Part shown: positions 16,509 through 24,546 of the stretch, piece by piece
Numbering within the stretch: position 1 is the first letter of the stretch
Layout: the number at the start of each line of letters is the position of its first letter
Source: an uncultured Anaerolineaceae bacterium
Lineage (GTDB): Bacteria; Chloroflexota; Anaerolineae; Anaerolineales; Anaerolineaceae
Direction: 5' to 3'
Assembly: GCA_938020565.1 (NCBI GenBank)
Contig: CALIHP010000036.1
Location: 1 to 55,830, forward strand
Length of the DNA stretch: 55,830 bases
Position numbers and translations under genes: made by a program
The notes under the pieces: generated by a model
What the model saw: only the letters and a program-made list of their open reading frames with translations
Databases searched by the model: none
What the model was told of the DNA's origin: nothing

Positions 16509-16562
16509 TATTTTGTGCTATGCTTAGCGCGTTAAAAATATTGAAAAGAGGCGTAAAAACTG

Positions 16563-17648
16563 ATGAAACATTATCGAATTCCCATGATCCCCGGTCCGAC
16601 CCGGCTGAATCCGGTCAGCTTTAAGGCGCTGACGAGCGATTTTGGCGCGAGTTATCAGGAAGATGAATTTTATGAGCTCTACGGCGCGGTCGGACGGAAA
16701 TTAGCTCGCCTGATGGGGACCAGGAACGAAGTCGTCCTTCAGCCGGGCGAGGGGATGGCGGTACTCTGGGGGGCGGTAAAGAGTACGCTGAAACCCGGCG
16801 AAACGCTGCTGGCGGTCAGCACGGGCCTGTTCGGCGAAGGGTTCGCCGACATGGCGAAAGGGATCGGTGCACGCGGGGAGACGGTCGCTTATGATTACGA
16901 CGAAACGATTCATGATTTGGACCGCGTCGAGGACGCGATTAAACGTTTCCGCCCGAAAGTCCTGACCGTGGTGCATTGCGAAACGCCGTCCGGGACGCTC
17001 AATCCGCTCGACGAACTCGGCTCGTTAAAAAAACGTTACGATATCCCGGTGATGATTGTTGACGCGGTCTCGTCGATCAGCTGTGCGCCGGTTCGCGGAG
17101 ACGATTGGAACGCGGATATCGTTTTAGGCGGGACGCAGAAGGGTCTTTCGCTTCCGCCGAGCCAGGCGTTCGCTTCGGTCAGCCCCGCCGCCTGGGAAAT
17201 CATTCGCGAAGTCAACTATGTCGGGTACGAAGCGTTCGCTCCGTATCGCGATCTGGAGCGAACGAAGGCGCATCCGAATACGGCGGACTGGAACCAGACC
17301 GCGGCGCTTAACGACGTTTTGGATGAGATTTTAGATGGCGAGGGGCTTGAAGCCGTTTTCGCGCGGCATGAATCCGTCGCGGCGTTCGTTCGTTCGGGCC
17401 TCGTCGAGGCCGGGTACCGGCTCTTCCCGAAGCCGGACGCGGTTCAGTCTCCCTCCGTGACCGCGGTTTATCTCCCGGAAGGCCGGACGTATGACGCGTT
17501 TCGTCAGGCGGTCGGCGCGCGTGGGATGGGGATTGCGGGAAGCTTCGGAAAGATTGCCGGAAAGGTCTTTCGCCTGGGACATATGGGGACGCAGGCGACG
17601 CGGGAAAACGCCGAAGCGGCGCTCGAAGTTTTACGGGCGGTCCGGTAA
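16563..17648 (+). CDS. Class V aminotransferase (serine/alanine-glyoxylate type)
   Basis: A PLP-dependent aminotransferase of the AGXT/serine-pyruvate family. The 361-residue protein starts with the family's IPGPTRLNP motif, has the Asp that pairs with the PLP ring nitrogen (Asp167 in VDAVSSIS) and the Schiff-base Lys193 in GGTQKGLSLPPS, and a C-terminal FRLGHMG motif with the carboxylate-binding Arg. The exact amino donor is not readable; alanine-glyoxylate, serine-glyoxylate or phosphonate enzymes share this fold. It is followed 6 bases later by a CrtI-like oxidoreductase, so the two probably form an operon. Confidence 0.88.
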   Translation: MKHYRIPMIPGPTRLNPVSFKALTSDFGASYQEDEFYELYGAVGRKLARLMGTRNEVVLQPGEGMAVLWGAVKSTLKPGETLLAVSTGLFGEGFADMAKGIGARGETVAYDYDETIHDLDRVEDAIKRFRPKVLTVVHCETPSGTLNPLDELGSLKKRYDIPVMIVDAVSSISCAPVRGDDWNADIVLGGTQKGLSLPPSQAFASVSPAAWEIIREVNYVGYEAFAPYRDLERTKAHPNTADWNQTAALNDVLDEILDGEGLEAVFARHESVAAFVRSGLVEAGYRLFPKPDAVQSPSVTAVYLPEGRTYDAFRQAVGARGMGIAGSFGKIAGKVFRLGHMGTQATRENAEAALEVLRAVR

Positions 17649-17654
17649 AGGACG

Positions 17655-19148
17655 ATGAAGTCGGCGAACGTCGCGGTGATCGGCGCCGGGCTGGGCGGCC
17701 TGGCGGTTGGGATCCGGTTGGCGGCGGAGGGCTGCCGTGTCCGTATCTTTGAAAAGAACGGGCGTCCCGGCGGTCTCCTGGGGTCGACGGAGCGCGGCGG
17801 TTTTCTCTTTAATCTGGGCGCGGAGATCGTTACCGCGCCTTTCCTTTTCGATCAGTTATTCGAATCGGTCGGGCGCAGGCGCGTTGATTACTTTAAGCTG
17901 ATCGAAACGGTCCCGATTTTTCAGGCGCTTTTTCCGAACGGCCGGCGTTTCGCGTTCTACCCGACGCAGGAGGAAACGCTTTCCCTGAACGTGTTCTGGG
18001 AGGAATCGGACCAGGGCGCGTTAAAGACGTATCTGGAAGAGAGCGCGGCGAATTTTGATTCGCTGTTTTTCGATTACTGCGGTCGGGTGGTGGACGAGCG
18101 GTTCCTGGCGTTTCGGAATAATGGCTGGTTCCGCCGGCTCGACGTGAACCAGTCGTGCTATGATTTTGGGAAAAAGACGTTCGCAGCTCCGGAGCTTGGC
18201 GTGCTGTTCGGATTCTGGCCGCTGTTATCCGGCGGGGATCCGCGCCGGTCAAGCCGGCTTTTCGCCCTGCTCCCGGAGCTGTTTCTGCGATGGGGGGCGA
18301 CGGTCCCGATCGGGGGAATGAATCGAATCGTCGACAGCATGGCGCAGCTTTTTCAGGAGATGGGCGGAGAGATCCGCCTGAACGCCCCGGTTCAGAATAT
18401 CCAGATTATGAATAAACGGGCGACCGGCGTCCGGCTCCGCGACGGTTCGATCCAGCAGGCGGATATCGTTATCTCGGACGTCGATGCGCTGACAACGTAT
18501 CGGGAGCTGATCGATTCGGATCGGGCGAAGTACGAAAGCGTCCGGCTGGCGCAGGAACGGACGCCTGGAATGAGCGCGTTTGTCTATTTCATCGGGACGA
18601 AAGAAATTCTTCCTGAGCGGATTTCGCTCGCCGGGACGAATATCCTTTTCCCGGAGAACTATGAAGCGTATCTTGACGACGTTTTTCGCTGGAGAACGCT
18701 TCCGGAAGATCCGCTGATCTGGTTCCGGATCCCGACGAAAACGCTCCCGGAACAGGCGCCCGCAGGGAACGAATCCGTTATCGCGATCGTCCCGGTTCCG
18801 AATACGCTTGGAGGACGGATCAACTGGGCCCAGCAATCGTACGCTTACCGTGACCTGATCCTGAAGCGGCTGAGCTCGCTTTTTTCGGTCGATATCCGTT
18901 CGCTGATCGCTGCCGAGTTTTATATCGATCCGAACGGGCTTGCGGGTCGGGTTGGATCGTACGCAGGGGCGCTGATGTCGTCGCTGCCGGAGCTCCGGCG
19001 GGACGGCCAGCTTCGGCTTTCGAACCGGAGCAAGGATATTGAGCGGTTATACCTCGTCGGCGCCGGGGCGCATCCCGGCGGCTCGATTCCCGGCGTCCTC
19101 CTGGGCGCGGAAAATACGGCGGAGCTGATTAAGATCGATTTTGCCTGA
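17655..19148 (+). CDS. CrtI/phytoene-desaturase-like FAD-dependent oxidoreductase
   Basis: An FAD flavoprotein of the amine oxidase/CrtI superfamily, 497 residues. The dinucleotide motif VIGAGLGGLAVGIRLAAEG is followed by FEKNGRPGGLLGSTERGGFLFNLG, the usual FAD-binding start. The C-terminal signature YLVGAGAHPGGSIPGVLLGAENTA matches CrtI-type desaturases and isomerases. No phytoene synthase or other carotenoid gene lies nearby, so the substrate could be a carotenoid-like lipid or something else. AAAGGA lies just before the ATG. It shares a tight spacing with the aminotransferase and converges with the next gene (15-base gap). Confidence 0.85.
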   Translation: MKSANVAVIGAGLGGLAVGIRLAAEGCRVRIFEKNGRPGGLLGSTERGGFLFNLGAEIVTAPFLFDQLFESVGRRRVDYFKLIETVPIFQALFPNGRRFAFYPTQEETLSLNVFWEESDQGALKTYLEESAANFDSLFFDYCGRVVDERFLAFRNNGWFRRLDVNQSCYDFGKKTFAAPELGVLFGFWPLLSGGDPRRSSRLFALLPELFLRWGATVPIGGMNRIVDSMAQLFQEMGGEIRLNAPVQNIQIMNKRATGVRLRDGSIQQADIVISDVDALTTYRELIDSDRAKYESVRLAQERTPGMSAFVYFIGTKEILPERISLAGTNILFPENYEAYLDDVFRWRTLPEDPLIWFRIPTKTLPEQAPAGNESVIAIVPVPNTLGGRINWAQQSYAYRDLILKRLSSLFSVDIRSLIAAEFYIDPNGLAGRVGSYAGALMSSLPELRRDGQLRLSNRSKDIERLYLVGAGAHPGGSIPGVLLGAENTAELIKIDFA

Positions 19149-19163
19149 TGAATAGCGATCGAT

Positions 19164-20285
19164 TCAGGCTTTCCTTCGGAAGAAGTCGGCAATCGGGTTG
19201 GACCTGATCTTCAGCTCGGTATCATATTCCGCGACGAATTTATTCAGAACCGCAAGCAGGATCTCCAGCGTTTCCCGGTCGCATTGGTTCTGATGTGCAA
19301 CGACGAAGTATTCTTCCGCAAGCTCATCCGGGCAGTTTCCAATAAAGATTCCATACGAAGCGCAGTAGTCGACGATTGCCCGCGTCGTAAAGATCGGTTT
19401 TCGTTTAAGAACGGTCGCGACGCCCGCCGCGGAACCGCTTTCGCAGAGCGTCGTAAAGCCGTTTTCCTCAGCCCATGTCCGAACCGCGGCGCCGATCTCT
19501 TCGATCCGGCGGGCCCTGGCTTCGAGTCCTTCAAGAAAGATCAGGTCCAGCTGCTTATTCAGCGCGTTCAGCTGCGGATAGAGGCAGGAAGCGAAGACCG
19601 GCGGTTTCTCGTTGATCTGCTGCTGCCGGCTGAAGTTCAGCGTCAATCCGGTACCCGCGTTTGAGAGCGTCTTGAGACCGGCGCGTTCGCTGAGCGCGAC
19701 GACGGAGAGGCCGGCGGGGACGCCGAACGATCCGTCCAGCCCGGCGTAGTATACGTCGACGTCCGGCCCGACGCGGAGCGGTTTGCCCGCGCCGAGCGCT
19801 GACGACGCGTCAACGAAGATCATCGCGTCCGGCTGCGTCCGGCGGATCAGCTCGGCGTAGGTTGGAATGTCGAGCCTGACGCCGCTGTACGGATCGATTT
19901 CAACGAAAAATATGGCGCTGTAGGACTCCTGATCGAGGGCTTTGGTCAGCTGCGCTTCGCGAAAGACAGACCCGTAGCTGGCGTCGAGGATTTCGAAATC
20001 TTTATTGAGCGCCTTCGCGACGGTCATCATCTGCGACGAGATCGGGCCGTTAACGCCGAGGAGGATCGGACTGGCGTCGGTAAAGCTGTTGAGGATGAGT
20101 TCGAATAGCGCTTCGCGCCGCTGCGGAAGGAGGGCAACCTGAGCCGCGTCCGAAAAGAAAATCTCGCGAAAACGGATTTCATGCAGGCGTGGAAGCTCAT
20201 TTACGTCAACGCTGTACGGCCTGGCCATTGCGGCGAGGACGGCGGGCGCGACGGCGCCGGGGAACGGCGTAAAGGTATATTTCAT
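19164..20285 (-). CDS. Class V aminotransferase homolog lacking the PLP lysine
   Basis: The 373-residue protein has the class V aminotransferase fold: the N-terminal FTPFPGAVAP motif, the ring-nitrogen Asp159 in FVDASSALG, and the strand VDVYYAG that normally leads to S/T-Q-K. Here the sequence is G-L-D-G-S-F-G-V-P-A-G, so Gly185 (codon GGA at 19731-19733) replaces the Schiff-base lysine. Ordinary PLP catalysis is therefore unlikely. The rest of the protein is intact and long, so it is not an obvious pseudogene; it may bind a ligand, be a regulatory partner of the intact homolog at 16563, or use other chemistry. No strong ribosome site precedes the ATG. Confidence 0.85.
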   Translation of the reverse strand: MKYTFTPFPGAVAPAVLAAMARPYSVDVNELPRLHEIRFREIFFSDAAQVALLPQRREALFELILNSFTDASPILLGVNGPISSQMMTVAKALNKDFEILDASYGSVFREAQLTKALDQESYSAIFFVEIDPYSGVRLDIPTYAELIRRTQPDAMIFVDASSALGAGKPLRVGPDVDVYYAGLDGSFGVPAGLSVVALSERAGLKTLSNAGTGLTLNFSRQQQINEKPPVFASCLYPQLNALNKQLDLIFLEGLEARARRIEEIGAAVRTWAEENGFTTLCESGSAAGVATVLKRKPIFTTRAIVDYCASYGIFIGNCPDELAEEYFVVAHQNQCDRETLEILLAVLNKFVAEYDTELKIRSNPIADFFRRKA

Positions 20286-20320
20286 GCGCTGATTACGGCC
20301 GGTACGGAGCGATTAAACTG

Positions 20321-20348
20321 AAAAACCGAATCCGCGCCGGCGGATCGG
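20321..20348 (-). terminator. Terminator after the sortase operon
   Basis: On the minus strand CCGATCCGC and GCGGATTCGG pair with one bulge and are followed by five T. It lies 41 bases after the stop of the 55-residue protein. Confidence 0.65.
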
Positions 20349-20388
20349 AACTTTCGTTTTAGTCGTGAATCCGAACGGTCCGCGCCCG

Positions 20389-20556
20389 TCAGAGGACGAG
20401 CGAAAGGACGATTAACGCGCCGATAAAGATCACGGCGAGGACGCCGATCCGTTTCAGGTTGCTGACGACGTAGGTATAATCCGGATTGAAGCCGGCCGGC
20501 GTTTCGCTGATCTCGCTGCCGGAAGATGAGAAGCTGCGTCGAGTCTTTTTTGCCAT
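20389..20556 (-). CDS. Small membrane protein, 55 aa, downstream of sortase
   Basis: A gene of unknown function, below the usual length cut-off. The basic N-terminus (MAKKTRRSFSSSGSE) is followed by a short polar stretch with FNPDYTYVVSNLKRIG, then one transmembrane helix (VLAVIFIGALIVLSLVL) at the very C-terminus, which makes it a tail-anchored single-pass protein. A strong GGAGGATT precedes the ATG, and the gene lies 42 bases after the sortase stop with a terminator behind it, so it is very probably the second gene of the sortase operon. A role as sortase accessory is only inference. Confidence 0.8.
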   Translation of the reverse strand: MAKKTRRSFSSSGSEISETPAGFNPDYTYVVSNLKRIGVLAVIFIGALIVLSLVL

Positions 20557-20598
20557 GTTTAGAAATCCTCCGATTTTTATAAAGCCGCGCGGGGCGGG

Positions 20599-21486
20599 CT
20601 AATTGTATTTCCCCGTGACGACGATTCTTTGGTTGTCAATCAGGTAAGGATAACAAGAAATCAGTGTCACAGTCGCGTCGGCCGTCTGACTCATGACCTC
20701 AACCTGGTTCGGTTGAACGATTTTCGTCTCCTGAACGGTATAAGTATACGACTGTTTTTCGGTTAACAGGATAATCTCATCGCCGGAGCGGAGCTGGTCC
20801 AGGTCACGAAAGAGCTGGCCGAAGATATCGTTATGGGCGGAGAGAATGAGGTTGCCGGCCTGCCCTGGTTCGGCGCTGGCGGCGTTTTCGCCGACGCCGG
20901 TTTTCAGCGCGTTCCAGTCGTCGCCCCAGTTTACCGGCGCGTCAACGCTGATCGCCGGGATCCGGACGCGGATCGGCCGGGCCCGGCCTTCGGGGATCTG
21001 GAGCGGCGCTGACGATCCCTGAACGATGAGCGATCGCAGGTGCGCCGGGATTTCGGCTTCATTAAATGAAGCGGTCCCACTCTCGTCCGGCGGCGTATGG
21101 CCGCCGGGGAGGACGACCGCGCTGATAATCGCCGTCGGCGTCAGCGTCGGCAGGATCATGCTTTCCGAAGCTTCGCGGTTGATCCGGTTGAGCGTCTGCG
21201 CGCCGCGGAAAAAGATCCAGAGGACCCCGATTACAGCGCAGATTTCAACCGCCAGCAGTATCCGGTCGATTTTCCGTTTTGGCGAGGATCCGCTTCGCGG
21301 TTCGTTTTTTGGATCGGAGAGACGCCGGTTGAGCTCATGATTTATCGGGGTGTCTTCACTGTTTACGGCGCGACCGTTCGCGCGATATGACGCGATCCGC
21401 GCGCTTCTCCCGAGGATTTTCCGATCGATGAAAAGATCCTTGAGTTCGTCCTCGTCTAATTCATCCGCGAATTTTCGTTTTGCCAT
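20599..21486 (-). CDS. Class D/E-like sortase
   Basis: A membrane-bound transpeptidase of the sortase family. The start at 21486 is used because a TATAAT box ends 7 bases before it; a longer frame to 21519 would run through that promoter. Of 295 residues, 1-74 are a charged cytosolic part, 75-93 a transmembrane helix, about 110-165 a Pro/Thr/Ser linker, and 170-295 the catalytic barrel. The catalytic triad is complete: His218 (ILSAHND), Cys278 (TLISCYPY) and Arg287 (NQRIVV). The TLxxC context is normal. No LPXTG substrate is encoded in the window; the CnaB repeat protein at the left edge lacks a sorting signal. A 55-residue membrane protein follows. Confidence 0.92.
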   Translation of the reverse strand: MAKRKFADELDEDELKDLFIDRKILGRSARIASYRANGRAVNSEDTPINHELNRRLSDPKNEPRSGSSPKRKIDRILLAVEICAVIGVLWIFFRGAQTLNRINREASESMILPTLTPTAIISAVVLPGGHTPPDESGTASFNEAEIPAHLRSLIVQGSSAPLQIPEGRARPIRVRIPAISVDAPVNWGDDWNALKTGVGENAASAEPGQAGNLILSAHNDIFGQLFRDLDQLRSGDEIILLTEKQSYTYTVQETKIVQPNQVEVMSQTADATVTLISCYPYLIDNQRIVVTGKYN

Positions 21487-21493
21487 ACGATTA

Positions 21494-21499
21494 ATTATA
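21494..21499 (-). promoter_or_regulatory. -10 box of the leaderless sortase transcript
   Basis: Minus-strand TATAAT ends 7 bases before the sortase ATG, with TG two bases upstream. No Shine-Dalgarno sequence intervenes. Confidence 0.55.
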
Positions 21500-21570
21500 G
21501 TCAGGAACGTCAATTTCAATCCGTTTCATCATTTATTTCATCATTTCCGGCGTTTGAGAAATAAAATGGC

Positions 21571-21576
21571 TATAAT
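21571..21576 (+). promoter_or_regulatory. -10 box of the small lipoprotein gene
   Basis: TATAAT on the plus strand, 105 bases before the lipoprotein ATG. The resulting leader of about 98 nt is G/C-rich with GGGG...CCCC pairing potential (21589-21615), but no known riboswitch was recognised. Confidence 0.45.
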
Positions 21577-21681
21577 TAAATTGTAGTCGGGGGTCTGGCC
21601 GTATGGTTAAGCCCCGGAACGTTGAAAACCGGATAGGATATGTAAAGTCGGGTTGCCGGTTGCCCAGTGATGGAGGAGATC

Positions 21682-21867
21682 ATGAAAAAATTGTTATTAG
21701 TCGTTTTAGCTGTACTTGTTGTGTCGGTTTTCGCGATGACCGCTTGCTCGAAGGATGAGCCGACGGCTGAACCGACGGTCGACGCTGCCGTTGAGTCGGT
21801 TGAGGTTGCCTCTCCGGATGGCGCAGGCGGCCCCGCTGATATGGTGATCGTTACGGAAGCTCCGTAA
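21682..21867 (+). CDS. Small lipoprotein (61 aa)
   Basis: MKKLLLVVLAVLVVSVFAMTAC is a lipoprotein signal peptide with a lipobox ending at Cys22 (A-M-T-A-C). The mature 40 residues are an acidic, Thr/Pro/Ala/Val-rich string (SKDEPTAEPTVDAAVESVEV) with no folded domain visible. Such tiny lipoproteins are membrane-surface linkers or cargo of unknown role. GGAGG lies 5 bases before ATG 21682; the upstream in-frame ATG at 21670 overlaps that site. It has its own promoter and a strong terminator after it. Confidence 0.75.
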   Translation: MKKLLLVVLAVLVVSVFAMTACSKDEPTAEPTVDAAVESVEVASPDGAGGPADMVIVTEAP

Positions 21868-21895
21868 AAGACGGTTGCCGTCGATATGAATTGAA

Positions 21896-21944
21896 TCGGC
21901 GGCGGCGGATCGGAACGATTCCGATTCGTTGCCGCCGAACCTTT
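21896..21944 (+). terminator. Terminator after the small lipoprotein
   Basis: The TCGGCGGC/GCCGCCGA stem (21896-21903, 21931-21938) encloses an ATCGGAA-CGA-TTCCGAT hairpin and is followed by CCTTTT. Confidence 0.65.
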
Positions 21945-22008
21945 TAAGACGCCCGCTTCAGGCGCGGCAAGGCGAAAGATCGTCTCCTGACGGCGTTCCG
22001 CTTCTGGC

Positions 22009-23470
22009 TTGATCGTCTGGAGTTTTCCACTGTACTTTTTCGGGATGCCGTCCCGGGTCAAGGCACTTTTGGATCGGACACTGCCGCTGAGCCTTCCGTT
22101 TATTGATCAGGAGGCGGACGGAACTGCGACCCATCCGCAGCGTTTCCGTTCGGACAGCCCGCGGGTCGTCCTGATTTCGACCGCCGGATTTTATACGCTG
22201 AAACGGAATATTGACGCGTTGGCGTTGCAGTACGCAATCATGACGCCGAAGAATTCGCTGACGACGATCTTCTGCCCGATGGGCGAGCTCTTTCGGCAGC
22301 CAGCCTTGCGTGGGACGACCGACGCATACTTGGCAAAGGTCCGCAAGGCCGGACGTGAATACGCTTCCGATTTTCGGATTTCTCCGAATACGGCGCAGGC
22401 GCTCGAAGAACCGCTCTTTCCGGTCGATCCGTTTATTGAGATGGCGAATCTGAGCTGGGGCGTCGAGGATCCGCGCAGGGCGGCGAAAGCGTTGGAGCCC
22501 GAAGCCGCTCTGACGGGCCCCGCGGCGAAAAACGCGGCCGACGGTGAAACGCCGTTAACCGCGGCGCAGCAGGAAGCGTTTATCCTGACGAAGGGGATGG
22601 GCGCGATGTACCGGCCGGAGAGTTATCAGGGGAAAGAACGCGTTCTCGAAATGATCTACTCTGATCTCGACGTTTCGTTCAAGCTGATAATGGACGCGGA
22701 GCGCTGCGAAGTCGTCCGGTCGAGTCCGAAAGCGGCGACGGCGACGATCCGAAATGCCCTGGCAGGGCTGGAAGGACATTTCGGAAGGGAAGATGGAGGG
22801 GTCGGCGTCGCTGATGAAGGGGTTGTATAAGGTCCGCGGCGATTTCAGCTTCATGATGAATTGGGACGAGATCTTCGGCAGCGTGAGATCCGGGAATGAA
22901 GCGGATCCGGAGAGTGCAAAAGCGGAAGCTCCGGCGAAAACGAGTTTTCTCTATCTCCTGACGCCTTGGATTGTCTTCTGGGCCGCCGCCGCGGCGGCTG
23001 GAAAAGCGGGCGCGGCCGCCGTAATTTTCATATCGCTGGCGCTGCCGCTGGTCGGACTGCGGGCGCGGCTGACGGTTTACGACCGCCTGTCGGCGCTTCT
23101 GACTGGCGGATTATCGTCGGCGATTCTGATGGGCGTTCCGCTGCCCCCGCTGATGATTGCGTCCTACGCGCTGTTCGGGGCGATGTGGCTGGGAAGCTGC
23201 CTTTTCGAGACGCCGATCACGGCATATTATTCGGCGAACGGGTATGGCGGGACGGCCGCGTTCCGGAACCCGATGTTCATGGTTACCAATCGGATTTTGT
23301 CTGCGGCATGGGGCGTTTACTACCTGCTGACTTCCGGTTTTACGTACTTCCTGTATCAGGCGGGGCTTGGCTCGATCAGCGGGCTGATCAACTCGGCCGG
23401 GCCGTTGCTGATGGGGGCGTTTACCGCGTGGTTCCAGCGCTGGTATCCGGCGAAGATCGCGCGCGGATAA
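22009..23470 (+). pseudogene. Decayed flavodoxin-fold oxidoreductase with SCP2-like and membrane regions
   Basis: Two lesions are visible. First, the frame opens abruptly at LIVWSFPLYFFGMPSRVKALLDRTLP, the middle of the NADPH-dependent FMN reductase/flavodoxin fold; the N-terminal 70-80 residues with the GSPR-type FMN loop are absent, and a TGA sits 21 bases upstream. Second, the frame shifts at an AAA run (22752-22754). The first frame ends at 22830 out of register, while the natural continuation PWQGWKDISEGKMEGSASLMKGLYKVRGDFSFM lies in the next frame up to 23470. That continuation completes an SCP2-like domain and adds about six transmembrane segments. The parent was probably a flavodoxin-SCP2-membrane protein. 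A sequencing error could explain the shift but not the missing start. Confidence 0.75.
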
Positions 23471-23505
23471 TCGGGAGCGAATTGTCCGCCGTGGTCCAGA
23501 GCGCC

Positions 23506-24546
23506 TTACCCAAGGCATATCTTAAGGTATGCCTCGGTCATTTTTTCGATACGGAAACGGCTGAGCGCCGTTTCGCGTGCGGCGGCGCTGAACGCGGCGC
23601 GATTTTCGAGAACGGTTCCCGCGGCGGCGGCGAGCGACGCTGAATCCGGGCTCTCGAGCTTCCGGAGGTCGGCGGCAGGGTTGGCGATCACGCCGCCCGG
23701 TCCGACGACGTCTTTTAACGACCCGGTGTCATAGCCGACGACGGGAAGTCCGACGCTCAGCGCTTCGATTACAGCGTTGGGACAGGCTGGCTCCGGCTCG
23801 ACGGACAGGAAGAACGTCGCTTCCCGTTCCAGCGCGATCAGCTCGTCTTTCGGGATGACGCCTTTCCAATCGAGGGTGAGTCTGGCGCCATGACGCGCGG
23901 CTTCGGCTTCGCTGCGGACGCGGACCGCTTCCGGAACGTTTCCGGCGATCGTCAGCTCGACCGGAGCGCCGTACTTCTGATGCAGCGCCGCGCAGCTGCT
24001 CAGCGCGCTTCCGAGGAGGATTTCCGATCCATGCTGCAAATTGCCTTCAGCAATCAGGACGCGGACCGGGTCGTCCCGCCGCCAGTCCTTCGCGGCGCGG
24101 GCCGGCGCGAACCGGTCGGTGTCGACGCCGTTATAGATGATCGTTTCGGGCTTCGCGACGGGACCGTACGCGGCGTTCCAGTTCTCCGCACAGAAGCGGC
24201 TCTGATAAACGATCGCGCTGGCGAGGAAACGGCGCGTCCAGGCGATCCGCAAGTTCGCGAGGTCGGCTTTGATCCCATAGCGGAGCCCGGCGCTGTGAAC
24301 GCGATGGAGCCAGTTCATGCCGTTGAGCCGGTGCACAACGGGAACGCCGCGCCGCCGCGCCCGGATCAGCGCCGGCAGCGGCCGCAGCGGGCCGCCGATA
24401 ACGAGATAAGCGCCGACATCTTTGCGGTTCAGCTCGAAATGCGCCTCGACGCCGAATCCAGCGGCGGCACGGAGGAAGGACTGCTGAAAGGAGGCAGGGC
24501 CTCCGATCGATTCGATCCTGGGAACCAGGCAGATGCTTTCCGTCAT
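23506..24546 (-). CDS. Glycosyltransferase family 4
   Basis: A retaining GT-B glycosyltransferase of 346 residues. The N-terminal Rossmann half has an early Gly-rich SIGGPASFQQSFLRAA loop and the C-terminal half has NGVDTDRF, TIAGNVPE, the FFLSVEPEPACPNAVIEALSVGLPVVGYDTGS nucleotide-sugar site (the EPxPxxxxxxEALxxGxPVV type) and a helical end. It starts at an ATGA overlap with the SDR gene, so the patatin, SDR and GT4 genes form one translationally coupled operon. The donor and acceptor are not readable; a lipid-linked acceptor is suggested by the neighbours. Confidence 0.9.
   Translation of the reverse strand: MTESICLVPRIESIGGPASFQQSFLRAAAGFGVEAHFELNRKDVGAYLVIGGPLRPLPALIRARRRGVPVVHRLNGMNWLHRVHSAGLRYGIKADLANLRIAWTRRFLASAIVYQSRFCAENWNAAYGPVAKPETIIYNGVDTDRFAPARAAKDWRRDDPVRVLIAEGNLQHGSEILLGSALSSCAALHQKYGAPVELTIAGNVPEAVRVRSEAEAARHGARLTLDWKGVIPKDELIALEREATFFLSVEPEPACPNAVIEALSVGLPVVGYDTGSLKDVVGPGGVIANPAADLRKLESPDSASLAAAAGTVLENRAAFSAAARETALSRFRIEKMTEAYLKICLG

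Noticed and set aside
20286..20388. Additional gene between the lysine-less homolog and the 55-residue protein
   Set aside because: Only a terminator is visible; no start codon with ribosome site.
21487..21519. Twelve-residue N-terminal extension of the sortase
   Set aside because: It would run through a TATAAT box positioned for a leaderless start at 21486.
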